This document shows positions 1 to 6,519 of a stretch of DNA of 6,519 nucleotides, in pieces (the stretch's first letter is position 1; every line of letters begins with the position of its first letter). This DNA comes from Planctomycetota bacterium (lineage in GTDB: Bacteria > Planctomycetota > Brocadiia > SM23-32). The stretch is taken from NCBI GenBank assembly GCA_018400625.1, contig JAGYMJ010000140.1, positions 1-6,519 of the forward strand, in the 5' to 3' direction. A program made the position numbers and the translations under genes. A model generated the notes under the pieces. The model ran no database searches and was not told the origin of the DNA. It worked only from the letters and a program-made list of their open reading frames with translations.

Positions 1-68
1 ACATATCTACCTCAACGTATAGAGTCATCTTGCCATTATGCAACAGGCTCATGTATAGAGCTTCTAAC

Positions 69-713
69 ATGCAAAGATCAAAAAAAGAAAAAGCGCTAAA
101 AATCGTAAAAAAATTACAGAAAGAATATCCCAATGCGCATATTCACCTGAACTACGACACGCCGCTTCAGTTGCTGTTGGCAACCATTCTTGCAGCGCAA
201 TGCACCGACGCTAAAGTCAATGAGGTGACTCCATATCTTTGGAAAGCTTTTCCTACTGCTGAAGCCATTGCTCAAGCTGAACCGGAAGATCTGCATAAGA
301 TATTAAAGCCTACAGGATTTTTTCGCCAGAAAACTGAAAGTATTAAAAATGTATGCAATACAATTAAAAAAAAATATGACGGTCAGGTGCCTGAAAGCCT
401 TGAAGAGCTCACTTCCCTTCCTGGTGTGGGAAGAAAAACTGCCAATGTCGTGTTAGCCAACGCATACGGCCAACAAACGATCCCTGTTGACACGCATGTA
501 AAAAGGGTATCCAGCCGCCTTGGCTTGGCTGATGGCGCCAATCCAGACAAAATAGAAAAGGAATTGTGCCGGCTCATACCCAAAGAAAAACATACTCTTT
601 CCGCTTTAGTCCTCGGGGAACATGGACGTAACATCTGTAAAAGCAGGAGACCCCAATGTGCCGAATGCGTTGTATTTGATTTGTGTGATTATGCACAGTA
701 TGGCCGGGAATAA
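69..713 (+). CDS. nth: Endonuclease III (DNA glycosylase/AP lyase)
   Basis: Base-excision repair enzyme that removes oxidised pyrimidines from DNA and cleaves the abasic strand; cytosolic. From ATG 69 the protein has 214 residues, close to the 211 of E. coli Nth. The helix-hairpin-helix LPGVGRK (117-123) ends in the catalytic Lys123, and VDTHV carries the catalytic Asp141. Their 18-residue spacing equals that of E. coli Lys120/Asp138. The C-terminal C-X6-C-X2-C-X5-C pattern (Cys190, 197, 200, 206) is the 4Fe-4S cluster loop, so the enzyme looks fully active. The frame extends upstream to a TTG at 30 and an ATG at 51, but 69 fits the family length and has AGAG at 57-60, 8 bases upstream. The N-terminus is rich in Lys, as often in this family. 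The gene is 52 bases from the pseudouridine synthase gene, with no functional link to the signalling genes downstream. Confidence 0.96.
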   Translation: MQRSKKEKALKIVKKLQKEYPNAHIHLNYDTPLQLLLATILAAQCTDAKVNEVTPYLWKAFPTAEAIAQAEPEDLHKILKPTGFFRQKTESIKNVCNTIKKKYDGQVPESLEELTSLPGVGRKTANVVLANAYGQQTIPVDTHVKRVSSRLGLADGANPDKIEKELCRLIPKEKHTLSALVLGEHGRNICKSRRPQCAECVVFDLCDYAQYGRE

Positions 714-733
714 AACCGTAAAACCTTCCTTTC

Positions 734-739
734 TATAAT
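734..739 (+). promoter_or_regulatory. Possible -10 element before the pseudouridine synthase gene
   Basis: A perfect TATAAT lies in the 52-base gap after nth, 26 bases before the ATG at 766. No good -35 hexamer is found: 17 bases upstream is TAAAAC, a poor match to TTGACA. AT-rich gaps give TATAAT by chance, so readthrough from nth is equally possible. Confidence 0.25.
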
Positions 740-765
740 AATAACACTTTATTGGTTAAATAATT

Positions 766-1794
766 ATGCCCAACATTGAATCCCCTCCCACCTGGGGGAT
801 CGGTATGACTCTCTTTGAATTTCTCAGCAAACGTTTCGTCAAGGAGTCAAAAACGCACTTCAGAAGGCTCATAGCAGCAGGAGAGATCAAGGTCAACAGC
901 AACAACGTCAACAGCAGTTGTTCATTGAATCCGGGGGACATTATCAGCATACCCGAGAATCTGAAATTAGGCGCCCCACCGAAAGAGGTTGATTTAGGGC
1001 AGCCTATTGACATTTTATTCGAAGACATCGATCATTTAGTCCTGAATAAACCTGCCGGGTTAAAGGTCTCACCGCTCAGAGAAGACGCTGACCAACCACA
1101 GCTCCATGATTGGTTGATGATGCGCTTCAACCGCAAATCGCCGACGGGCGGTCCGTATTTGCGCCCTCACATAGTGCACCGATTAGACCGTGAGACGAGT
1201 GGGGTATTACTTGTCGCTAAACACAAAGAGGCCGCCAGGAGCCTCTCAATGCAATTTCAGAAAAGGAAAATACGCAAAAAATATTTAGCTGTTGTGGAAG
1301 GTCGTTTCCCCTTGGACAAACACACAGCAGCCATCCCGATGAAAAAAGCATCAAAAAGCGGCATAGAAATGATCCCGGCGCCGGATGGGAAAGAAGCCGT
1401 TACAGAGTTGCAGGTCGTCAAACGTTACAAGAATTTCACTCTGATCGAAATGCGACCACTTACCGGAAGGCAGCACCAATTAAGAGTCCATTTGAAAGCA
1501 TTGGGTTACCCTCTTGCTGTTGATTTTCTTTATGGAACTCGTGAAAAAATCACTGAAAAGGACATTTTAGCCACTCTCAACAACGCTGCGCCGGTTAATC
1601 CCGATATGGAAAACTTTACACTGGCAAGAACTCCGCTTCACGCCCTCAGCATAACTTACCATCTGCCCTCAGATGGGACTGAAACATCTATCCGGGCCGC
1701 CTTGCCTGGAGACATGGTTAATTTAATCAAATTGTTAGATGCTTATGACCGTTTTGCAGATGAAAATGTCAATGATTTGTTGTATAATCTCTGA
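766..1794 (+). CDS. RluA-family rRNA/tRNA pseudouridine synthase with S4 domain
   Basis: Isomerises specific uridines to pseudouridine in structured RNA, most likely 23S rRNA; cytosolic. The 342-residue protein begins with an S4 RNA-binding domain (about 13-63; RRLIAAGEIKVN at 33-44, NPGDIISIP at 55-63). The catalytic domain follows: LVLNKPAGLKV (91-101), HRLDRETSG with the catalytic Asp141, RPLTGRQHQLRVHL (230-243) and LARTPLHAL (286-294). This order is the standard RluA/RluC/RluD architecture. The exact target uridine cannot be read from the sequence, so no symbol is given. A segment of about 28 residues between DFLYG and LARTPLHA is longer than in short family members. Start choice: ATG 766 has no Shine-Dalgarno. 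ATG 805 has GGGGGA at 794-799 but would drop Gly13, which appears to align with the conserved G-x-R-L-D start of the S4 domain, so 766 is slightly favoured. Confidence 0.93.
   Translation: MPNIESPPTWGIGMTLFEFLSKRFVKESKTHFRRLIAAGEIKVNSNNVNSSCSLNPGDIISIPENLKLGAPPKEVDLGQPIDILFEDIDHLVLNKPAGLKVSPLREDADQPQLHDWLMMRFNRKSPTGGPYLRPHIVHRLDRETSGVLLVAKHKEAARSLSMQFQKRKIRKKYLAVVEGRFPLDKHTAAIPMKKASKSGIEMIPAPDGKEAVTELQVVKRYKNFTLIEMRPLTGRQHQLRVHLKALGYPLAVDFLYGTREKITEKDILATLNNAAPVNPDMENFTLARTPLHALSITYHLPSDGTETSIRAALPGDMVNLIKLLDAYDRFADENVNDLLYNL
794..799 (+). promoter_or_regulatory. Shine-Dalgarno-like GGGGGA before an internal ATG
   Basis: GGGGGA lies 5 bases before the in-frame ATG at 805 of the pseudouridine synthase gene, while the annotated ATG at 766 has no purine-rich site. 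It may mark the true start, giving 329 residues, or may simply be the Trp-Gly codons of the N-terminus. Confidence 0.3.
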
Positions 1795-1881
1795 TGATAT
1801 ACAAGCGGTAGTTAAGATTTATTTTCATTTGGCTTTTCTATTTTAACATTCTTCTAAAAGGTCAGGACTCGACTTAATATA

Positions 1882-2916
1882 ATGGCTGAAAATCCCATAT
1901 TAGTTTTAATACAAGGCGATACGCCGGGGCAGCGCTGGGAGCTGCACACCACCAGGGTTATTACCATCGGACGCTCTGCACGCAACACGATTCAATTGAT
2001 GAATCCCACCGTAAGCCGATTCCATTGTGAAATAGCCTATAGTAACGGTTTATGGTATTTGACGGACTTAAACAGCCGCAAAGGTACGTACCTCAATGGG
2101 CAGGCGCTGGAAGAACGAGAGGTCTTGAAATCGGGGGATGTCATACGTATCACTAGTAATCTTTTGCGATTTACCAATGCAAAGGAACTGGATGAAATTG
2201 AAGCGGATCCTGACGAACTCGGCGAAGACGGTATAGACCTTATGGAAGGAAGGTTTGCTAAAGAAGCCCTTAAAATAGAGTCTAAAGCGCGGATCAAAGA
2301 AAAAATTTATTCCTACCTGAAAGAGAGTAAATATTGGGCCAAGAGTGTTGCTGTGCCGATTTTTGCAATTATCCTTTCCTTCATTATCTCCAATTCCATT
2401 CTTGGCTTTGCCGATTCAAGAGTCGGGCAGCGGAGAGAGGAAATTCGGCGGAACAGAATGGAGGCTGCAAATGATCTGCAAGGGGTAAAACAAGAGATTA
2501 AGATGTTTAAAGATAACGCCTCAGAATATGCAAGGATTTTGGAAAATCTGGCTCAAATAATTGAAAAACATAAGGCCTATCCCGAAGCCGTAAAGGCTCT
2601 GGAATTATATTTTACCGTTGAAAATAGCTATTTTCAATACAGCATGGAGTCTGTCAACAATGACATTTTAGAAGAAGATTATTCATCAGCCCGGGATAAG
2701 ATAGTTAAAACGGCCTCCCTGATAAGAAACGATGATCTAAAGGCAAGAATACGCGCAGAAATGAGAAATCTATCAGAAATTGCCGGCCCAGAGCTTGATC
2801 CACCGCATACGGAACCGGAAGAAGCAATAAAAGATACGGTTGAAGACGACATTCCTGCACGAATGCCGGACGAAGAAGAATTGTTGGACAGACTTGAAAG
2901 GCCGCCTCTCTTTTGA
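1882..2916 (+). CDS. Membrane-anchored FHA-domain protein
   Basis: Probable phosphothreonine-binding signalling protein, 344 residues. The N-terminal FHA domain (about 5-98) has the full signature: TIGRS (28-32), SRFH (45-48) and LNSRKGTYLNG (63-73). It therefore retains the Arg, Ser and Asn positions that usually contact phosphothreonine. A strongly acidic linker (about 101-122) and a basic stretch (131-154) lead to one membrane segment (about 152-173). Beyond it is a helical, charged region (about 180-300) that resembles coiled coil or degenerate TPR, then an acidic, proline-containing tail (303-344). The simplest topology has the FHA domain in the cytosol, but Arg/Lys flank the membrane segment on both sides, so the positive-inside rule is not decisive. 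ATG 1882 lacks a near Shine-Dalgarno, yet the next in-frame Met (residue 40) lies inside the FHA fold. The gene ends 23 bases before the DUF4438-type gene, suggesting co-transcription. Confidence 0.88.
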   Translation: MAENPILVLIQGDTPGQRWELHTTRVITIGRSARNTIQLMNPTVSRFHCEIAYSNGLWYLTDLNSRKGTYLNGQALEEREVLKSGDVIRITSNLLRFTNAKELDEIEADPDELGEDGIDLMEGRFAKEALKIESKARIKEKIYSYLKESKYWAKSVAVPIFAIILSFIISNSILGFADSRVGQRREEIRRNRMEAANDLQGVKQEIKMFKDNASEYARILENLAQIIEKHKAYPEAVKALELYFTVENSYFQYSMESVNNDILEEDYSSARDKIVKTASLIRNDDLKARIRAEMRNLSEIAGPELDPPHTEPEEAIKDTVEDDIPARMPDEEELLDRLERPPLF

Positions 2917-2939
2917 AAATACATTAAACAGGTTTAATC

Positions 2940-3845
2940 ATGGAAATTAAAACAAACAAAAACAAACTGATCGAACAGGCTGTATTAGGTGAAATATCAC
3001 ATCCCTCAATTCCTAAAGGGAGAGAATGGCGAATTAATCCGGCCGGGCGCCCTGTTGCACTGCCCGGGGTAGGCGGAATTACTTATAATTGCAAAGTCGG
3101 GGAGCTTGCAACCGGCCGCCAGGCGGATCATGTTGAACCGGGCGTATCTTTAAAAACAGATAAGACATCCGCAAACAATGCCTTAAATATTCTTGCCTGC
3201 ATAGGTAACGAAGCGACAGTGGTCAGCGGTGATGCAAAGGGAAAGCGCGGAGTCGTTACCGGAAAACACGGTGGAATTGAACATGTTCTGATCGACTTTG
3301 CTCAATCAACACTGGACAAGCTGGTCATCGGCGATAAAATACAGATACGTGCATGTGGTCTGGGGTTGGAATTAAATGATTTCCCCTCCATATCGGTCAC
3401 AAACTCTTCGGCATCACTTATCGAGTCTATTTGCACTGTTGTGCCGAATAATAAATTACAGGTCCCTGTTATTTTATCAGTCCCGGCAGAGTTAATGGGA
3501 AGTGGAATAGGCCACAGTCATGTTTTTTCCGGTGACTATGACATTCAGTTTTCCGATCAAAAGGTTGTAGAACAATTAGGTCTTGATCAGTTGCGACTCG
3601 GTGATTTGATCGCGATAAAAGACCAACATCACGCTTATGGCCGTTCCTACAAAAAAGGCGCAGTAAGCATTGGGGTGGTAGTGCATACAAGCTGCACTCA
3701 GTCCGGTCATGGGCCGGGTATAACTTCATTATTGAGCTGCGATACAAAGGCCCTGGAACTGCTCAAAGATGATAAGGCGAATATTGCGGAGATACTCGGC
3801 ATAGGAACGGCCAGATTACCAGAAAACGACGGTTCAAAGCAGTAA
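2940..3845 (+). CDS. DUF4438-family protein of unknown function
   Basis: A 301-residue protein that I assign from memory to DUF4438, a family with no established function. Recognisable blocks are LPGVGGITYN (41-50), DHVEPGVS (63-70), a Gly/Lys-rich GDAKGKRGVVTGKHGG (97-112), MGSGIGHSH (186-194), DQHHAYGRSYKKGAVSIGVV (228-247) and GHGPGITSLL (256-265). No signal peptide or membrane segment is visible, so it should be cytosolic. His64, 192, 194, 230, 231, 249 and 257 cluster in these glycine-rich motifs and could form a ligand or metal site, but that is inference. ATG 2940 has only a weak AGG at 2930-2932. It lies 23 bases after the FHA gene and 99 before the kinase gene, so it may be a substrate or effector of that signalling pair, or merely a neighbour. 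The family assignment is fairly firm; any function is open. Confidence 0.85.
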   Translation: MEIKTNKNKLIEQAVLGEISHPSIPKGREWRINPAGRPVALPGVGGITYNCKVGELATGRQADHVEPGVSLKTDKTSANNALNILACIGNEATVVSGDAKGKRGVVTGKHGGIEHVLIDFAQSTLDKLVIGDKIQIRACGLGLELNDFPSISVTNSSASLIESICTVVPNNKLQVPVILSVPAELMGSGIGHSHVFSGDYDIQFSDQKVVEQLGLDQLRLGDLIAIKDQHHAYGRSYKKGAVSIGVVVHTSCTQSGHGPGITSLLSCDTKALELLKDDKANIAEILGIGTARLPENDGSKQ

Positions 3846-3861
3846 TCGATTATTATTGTTA

Positions 3862-3890
3862 TTGAAAACTGTATTTTTTTGTTTTCTTAT
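3862..3890 (+). promoter_or_regulatory. Candidate sigma70-type promoter for the kinase gene
   Basis: TTGAAA (3862-3867, five of six matches to TTGACA) is followed after exactly 17 bases by TCTTAT (3885-3890, four of six matches to TATAAT). Transcription would start near 3897, giving a leader of about 48 bases with the ribosome binding site inside it. The gap is T-rich, so chance is possible. It suggests the kinase can be transcribed apart from the FHA and DUF4438 genes. Confidence 0.38.
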
Positions 3891-3923
3891 TTAACAGCGC
3901 AAAAGGATTTAGTGAACATTTAA

Positions 3924-3934
3924 AGGAAGGAAGG
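3924..3934 (+). promoter_or_regulatory. Ribosome binding site of the kinase gene
   Basis: AGGAAGGAAGG is a tandem purine-rich Shine-Dalgarno sequence ending 10 bases before ATG 3945. It is the strongest such site in the window and fixes the kinase start. Confidence 0.7.
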
Positions 3935-3944
3935 TCAAAGCTCA

Positions 3945-6398
3945 ATGGAGTATAGAGACTACGGCAAATTTACGCTTCTTGACCACATGGGAAAGGGTGG
4001 GGTGGCCAGCGTATATCGTGCTAATGACAACGAAAATGGCATAGTGCTTGCCATAAAGGTATTCGAACCCAGTGAAAAACGGACTCTTAACACGGTGCGC
4101 AGGTTGCGAGACCGGGAAGTCAGGATGCTGATAAGCGTTCAGCACCCAAATGTCGTTAAGTTCTACGATTCCGGCGATAGGGACGATTCTTTTTATTACA
4201 CAATGGAATTTGTTGAGAACTCACTTCACCACCGCATGCGCAGTCAGGAGCCACTGGAACTGGCTGACCGCGTACATATTCTCCGCCAGGTATGTAATGC
4301 TTTACAGGCCATTCACCATCAGGGTATAGTCCACCGCGACATAAAACCGGCCAACATTTTACTTGAACAGGCGCCAAACGGGGCCTTCCATGTGAAGGTC
4401 ACCGACCTCGGGATAGCGAAAAGCATCAGTGAGATGAAGAATGGCCGTAAAAAAGGCCAATCCACCCGCGTGCCCGGCACACCGAAATATTTGTCCCCTG
4501 AGCAAATTCGCCTCCAGGCGGTTGACGGACGAGCCGACGTGTATAGCCTGGGAATAGTGGCCTATGAACTGCTCTCCGGTCAGCCTCCATTCAACGCCAA
4601 GAATACAACTGAATACCTGAAGTGTAATCTTAATGAGATTCCTGAGCCCCTCAACCAGGTCAACAAAGACATCCCATCATTTGTCGTGCCGGTCGTGGAA
4701 AAAATGATGGCCAAAAATCGCGAACAAAGATATGACGCCGATACGCTTGCAAGGGACATGGAACTCATCTATCAACACCTTATCAGCAATGCAAGCCTTG
4801 TCGAAAAAAGAAATACCGATTCCGTCTTCTTCGATCCCGGAGACGAATCAGGCGATGAAAGTCTTGTGGCGCAAGGGTATGCCTCCAGCAATAAACAAAA
4901 AACTGTTGCTGAACCGGTGACAAAATGGTGGGCATGGCCGCAAAAGGCGGCCGTCATCGCCATTTCTTTACTCACTTTAGCGTACATATTTCTCAGATGG
5001 CCGCAAATGCCTGAAATGCCCCAAAAACCAAATCAAATTGCAGTAGCCCCCCCCCAGGAATTATCAGTTTCGGAGTCGCTGGCAAAAGTCAAAAATCTTA
5101 TTGATTCAGAAGATTATTGGCTTGCTCTGGTTAGATTGGGGAAATTAGAAAATCAAGAATTAGCAGCCCATCAAGAACGGATGCGGAACGAAATGCTCAT
5201 TCAAACCCATAACGCCCTTGCGGAGCCTTTCTTAAAAGATGTTAATGAAAAATTGAAAGATGAAAACATCGCTGACGCCGAAACACAACTGAGAACCGTT
5301 CAAATCCGGTTTCCCGCAGCCTCAGAAATTGACCGCTTTGCTGATCTTGTCAGGGAACACCGTCAAAATATCCAAAGCAGAAAAGCCTGGCGCGCTGAGC
5401 TTCAGAAATTGTACGATATGATTGAAGACAGCAACTGGAGCGAAGCCTATAAACTAACGACCGAAACAGCTAAACAACAGGAAGGACACAGTGACAGGCT
5501 GAGCCAACTCAAAGATATAAAGATCCAAATACTCAATGGTTGGCAAAAAAATTTAATTGAGTCGGAGGCTACCGCCTCGCAGATAGCTCATTGTATTAAT
5601 GTTCTTGAACATTACCTTGGGAGAGACGATTTTAAAGAAGCGATAAACGATAGAAGGCCTATGCTTTTTGTTCAAACCGGCAATTATTTTATAAATAACG
5701 AAAATTATGAAGATGCGCTTGAATGGTTTAGAAAAACTTATGAACATTTTCCAGACTCTGAAGCAGCTCAAGAAGCAGCTGAAGGAATAAATAAACTGGC
5801 GGAAGCCGGAGAATTTCTTCCTGCCACAGTGTATGAGTTACAGGACTACATCCAGGAATATCATTTTACCAATTATATGTGGTCGGCAGTCATTCCAGAA
5901 GAGGCCGACCAGCAAGCCGATGAGAATTTACTCGTTATGAGGTTGAAAAGGCATTCAGAATCTCAAAAAAATACAAGAAAATTCATTCGTCCCATCGAAC
6001 CTTATTCCGGTTTCGAGATATCCGCGGAATTCCGGTTTAAAACTGAAGAAAATGGACAAAGTCAAGTCGGCATCAAGATTGAAGACAAAATTAAAAATTC
6101 CGTTAAACTTTTCTTTGATGGTCGAAATTATCAGGATAGAAGGGATTATATGGTAAGCGGACGTCAAATGTCGGGCAGCAGTATATTGAGACCTGGTTAC
6201 CAGGATGAAGAAGATACCTGGCATGAGCTTAAAATTTCATACCGCTTCGATACCAGTCAATTGGCACTTTATATTGATGAGCAACAAGTGCGTCAAAACA
6301 GGCTCGAATTGGAAAATTTCTTCATTTCATTCTATCTAAAAAGTGCGGAAAGTGAAGCTCATGCTGCATTCAGAAACTTCCGTATAGGTGTTCCTTAA
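3945..6398 (+). CDS. Transmembrane Hanks-type Ser/Thr kinase with TPR-like and jelly-roll-like sensor region
   Basis: Receptor-like protein kinase of 817 residues. The cytosolic kinase domain (about 7-278) has the Gly loop GKGGVASVY (16-24), ATP lysine Lys38 in LAIK, a likely C-helix Glu58, the catalytic loop HRDIKPAN (130-137, Asp132), DLG in place of DFG (154-156), an activation segment ending GTPKYLSPE (178-186) and DVYSLG (198-203). All catalytic residues are present, so it should be active. An acidic, Ser-rich juxtamembrane stretch (281-326) precedes one membrane segment (about 334-351). There are no PASTA repeats. Instead a helical region (about 372-620) includes a clear TPR-like unit at 579-610 (ENYEDALEWFRKTYEHFPDS). 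The last part (about 640-817) looks like a beta sandwich of the LamG/DUF1080 kind: TWHELKISY, LALYIDEQQV and a closing FRNFRI. This half would lie outside the cytoplasmic membrane. A promoter and strong ribosome binding site precede it, and the FHA gene upstream encodes a plausible partner. Confidence 0.93.
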   Translation: MEYRDYGKFTLLDHMGKGGVASVYRANDNENGIVLAIKVFEPSEKRTLNTVRRLRDREVRMLISVQHPNVVKFYDSGDRDDSFYYTMEFVENSLHHRMRSQEPLELADRVHILRQVCNALQAIHHQGIVHRDIKPANILLEQAPNGAFHVKVTDLGIAKSISEMKNGRKKGQSTRVPGTPKYLSPEQIRLQAVDGRADVYSLGIVAYELLSGQPPFNAKNTTEYLKCNLNEIPEPLNQVNKDIPSFVVPVVEKMMAKNREQRYDADTLARDMELIYQHLISNASLVEKRNTDSVFFDPGDESGDESLVAQGYASSNKQKTVAEPVTKWWAWPQKAAVIAISLLTLAYIFLRWPQMPEMPQKPNQIAVAPPQELSVSESLAKVKNLIDSEDYWLALVRLGKLENQELAAHQERMRNEMLIQTHNALAEPFLKDVNEKLKDENIADAETQLRTVQIRFPAASEIDRFADLVREHRQNIQSRKAWRAELQKLYDMIEDSNWSEAYKLTTETAKQQEGHSDRLSQLKDIKIQILNGWQKNLIESEATASQIAHCINVLEHYLGRDDFKEAINDRRPMLFVQTGNYFINNENYEDALEWFRKTYEHFPDSEAAQEAAEGINKLAEAGEFLPATVYELQDYIQEYHFTNYMWSAVIPEEADQQADENLLVMRLKRHSESQKNTRKFIRPIEPYSGFEISAEFRFKTEENGQSQVGIKIEDKIKNSVKLFFDGRNYQDRRDYMVSGRQMSGSSILRPGYQDEEDTWHELKISYRFDTSQLALYIDEQQVRQNRLELENFFISFYLKSAESEAHAAFRNFRIGVP
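5047..5055 (+). repeat. Nine-C homopolymer inside the kinase gene
   Basis: Nine consecutive C bases encode Ala368-Pro-Pro-Gln371, about 17 residues after the membrane segment. Loss of one C leads to TAG at 5146-5148 and gain of one C to TGA at 5102-5104. Either slip would leave the kinase and its anchor but remove the whole TPR-like and jelly-roll half. Whether it varies in nature cannot be told from one sequence. Confidence 0.9.
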
Positions 6399-6412
6399 CA
6401 CTTAAATTCCAC

Positions 6413-6434
6413 CTATAAAAGTATGCTATAAAAG
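6413..6434 (+). promoter_or_regulatory. Tandem CTATAAAAG repeat with extended -10-like element
   Basis: CTATAAAAG occurs at 6413-6421 and again at 6426-6434, a period of 13 bases. The second copy is preceded by TG, giving TGCTATAAA (6424-6432), similar to an extended -10. No good -35 lies at 16-18 bases. It could start transcription near 6440 towards the right end of the window, or be a tandem operator. Confidence 0.28.
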
Positions 6435-6476
6435 CCCGGGATTATCGTAAGTCCTCAGTGAACCCCGTGTGGCATC

Positions 6477-6500
6477 TCCACCGTGCCCTGTGCCGGTGGA
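6477..6500 (+). other. Perfect 7-bp hairpin near the right edge
   Basis: TCCACCG (6477-6483) pairs exactly with CGGTGGA (6494-6500) around a 10-base loop. No T-run follows, so it is not a typical intrinsic terminator. It is followed at once by ATG at 6501, whose frame stays open for the six codons to the window end (M-K-I-I-S-Y). It may be part of a structured RNA, a leader, or the start region of a cut-off gene. The rest of 6399-6519 holds no recognised RNA family. Confidence 0.4.
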
Positions 6501-6519
6501 ATGAAGATTATTAGCTACA

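Noticed and set aside
17..60. Direct repeat GTATAGAG at 17-24 and 53-60
   Set aside because: Eight bases only, with another GTATAGAG at the kinase start (around 3950); most likely chance.
366..374. Nine-A run inside nth as a slippage site
   Set aside because: It encodes a lysine stretch in an A-rich gene; homopolymers of A are common here and loss of Nth gives no obvious switch logic.
1878..1883. Perfect TATAAT just before the FHA gene
   Set aside because: It overlaps the ATG at 1882, so a transcript from it would begin inside the coding region, and the next in-frame Met would cut the FHA domain. Treated as chance.
3043..3066. GC-rich inverted repeat CCGGGC...GCCCGG in the DUF4438 gene
   Set aside because: It lies in conserved coding sequence (the Pro/Gly-rich motif) and needs no extra explanation.
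383..4987. Several reverse-strand and alternative-frame open reading frames of 60-92 codons
   Set aside because: All lie inside the five real genes, have no ribosome binding sites and give low-complexity or unfamiliar proteins; they are shadows of the coding strand.
6451..6500. Possible SRP (4.5S/scRNA) RNA, because CAGTGAACCCCG and GTGCCCTGT resemble parts of that RNA
   Set aside because: The diagnostic GGAAGGAAGCAG-type apical region is absent and the visible hairpin does not match the SRP fold.

Overview
The window holds five genes, all on the + strand: a DNA repair enzyme, an RNA modification enzyme, and a three-gene block that looks like phosphorylation signalling. Base composition is moderate (slightly AT-rich by eye), intergenic gaps are short, and most starts have weak or no Shine-Dalgarno sequence. 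A eukaryotic-like Ser/Thr kinase fused to membrane, TPR-like and jelly-roll-like parts, beside a membrane-anchored FHA protein, suggests a Planctomycetes/PVC-type bacterium, possibly with GC content like that of the anammox lineages. This is inference from architecture; no rRNA or other phylogenetic marker is present.

Layout. Positions 69-713 encode endonuclease III (nth), with intact catalytic Lys and Asp and the 4Fe-4S cysteines. Positions 766-1794 encode an RluA-family pseudouridine synthase with an N-terminal S4 domain. Positions 1882-2916 encode an N-terminal FHA domain, one membrane segment and a helical C-terminal part. After 23 bases, 2940-3845 encode a protein I assign to the uncharacterised DUF4438 family. 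After 99 bases, which contain a plausible promoter and the clearest ribosome binding site in the window, 3945-6398 encode an 817-residue Hanks-type kinase. It has a membrane segment, TPR-like repeats and a C-terminal beta-sandwich-like domain. The last 121 bases hold no recognisable gene but do hold a tandem CTATAAAAG repeat, an extended -10-like element and a perfect 7-bp hairpin.

How the genes may work together. The first two are housekeeping genes. The last three could form a module: the kinase would sense something through its extracytoplasmic region, the FHA protein would bind phosphothreonine on the kinase or a substrate, and the DUF4438 protein would be an effector or substrate. FHA binding to phosphothreonine made by Hanks-type kinases is established. 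The link between these particular proteins, and any role for the DUF4438 protein, is inferred only from adjacency. This block is the best candidate for an undescribed system here. A second point is a run of nine C bases in the kinase gene just after the membrane segment, where a one-base slip would remove the whole sensor half and leave kinase plus anchor.
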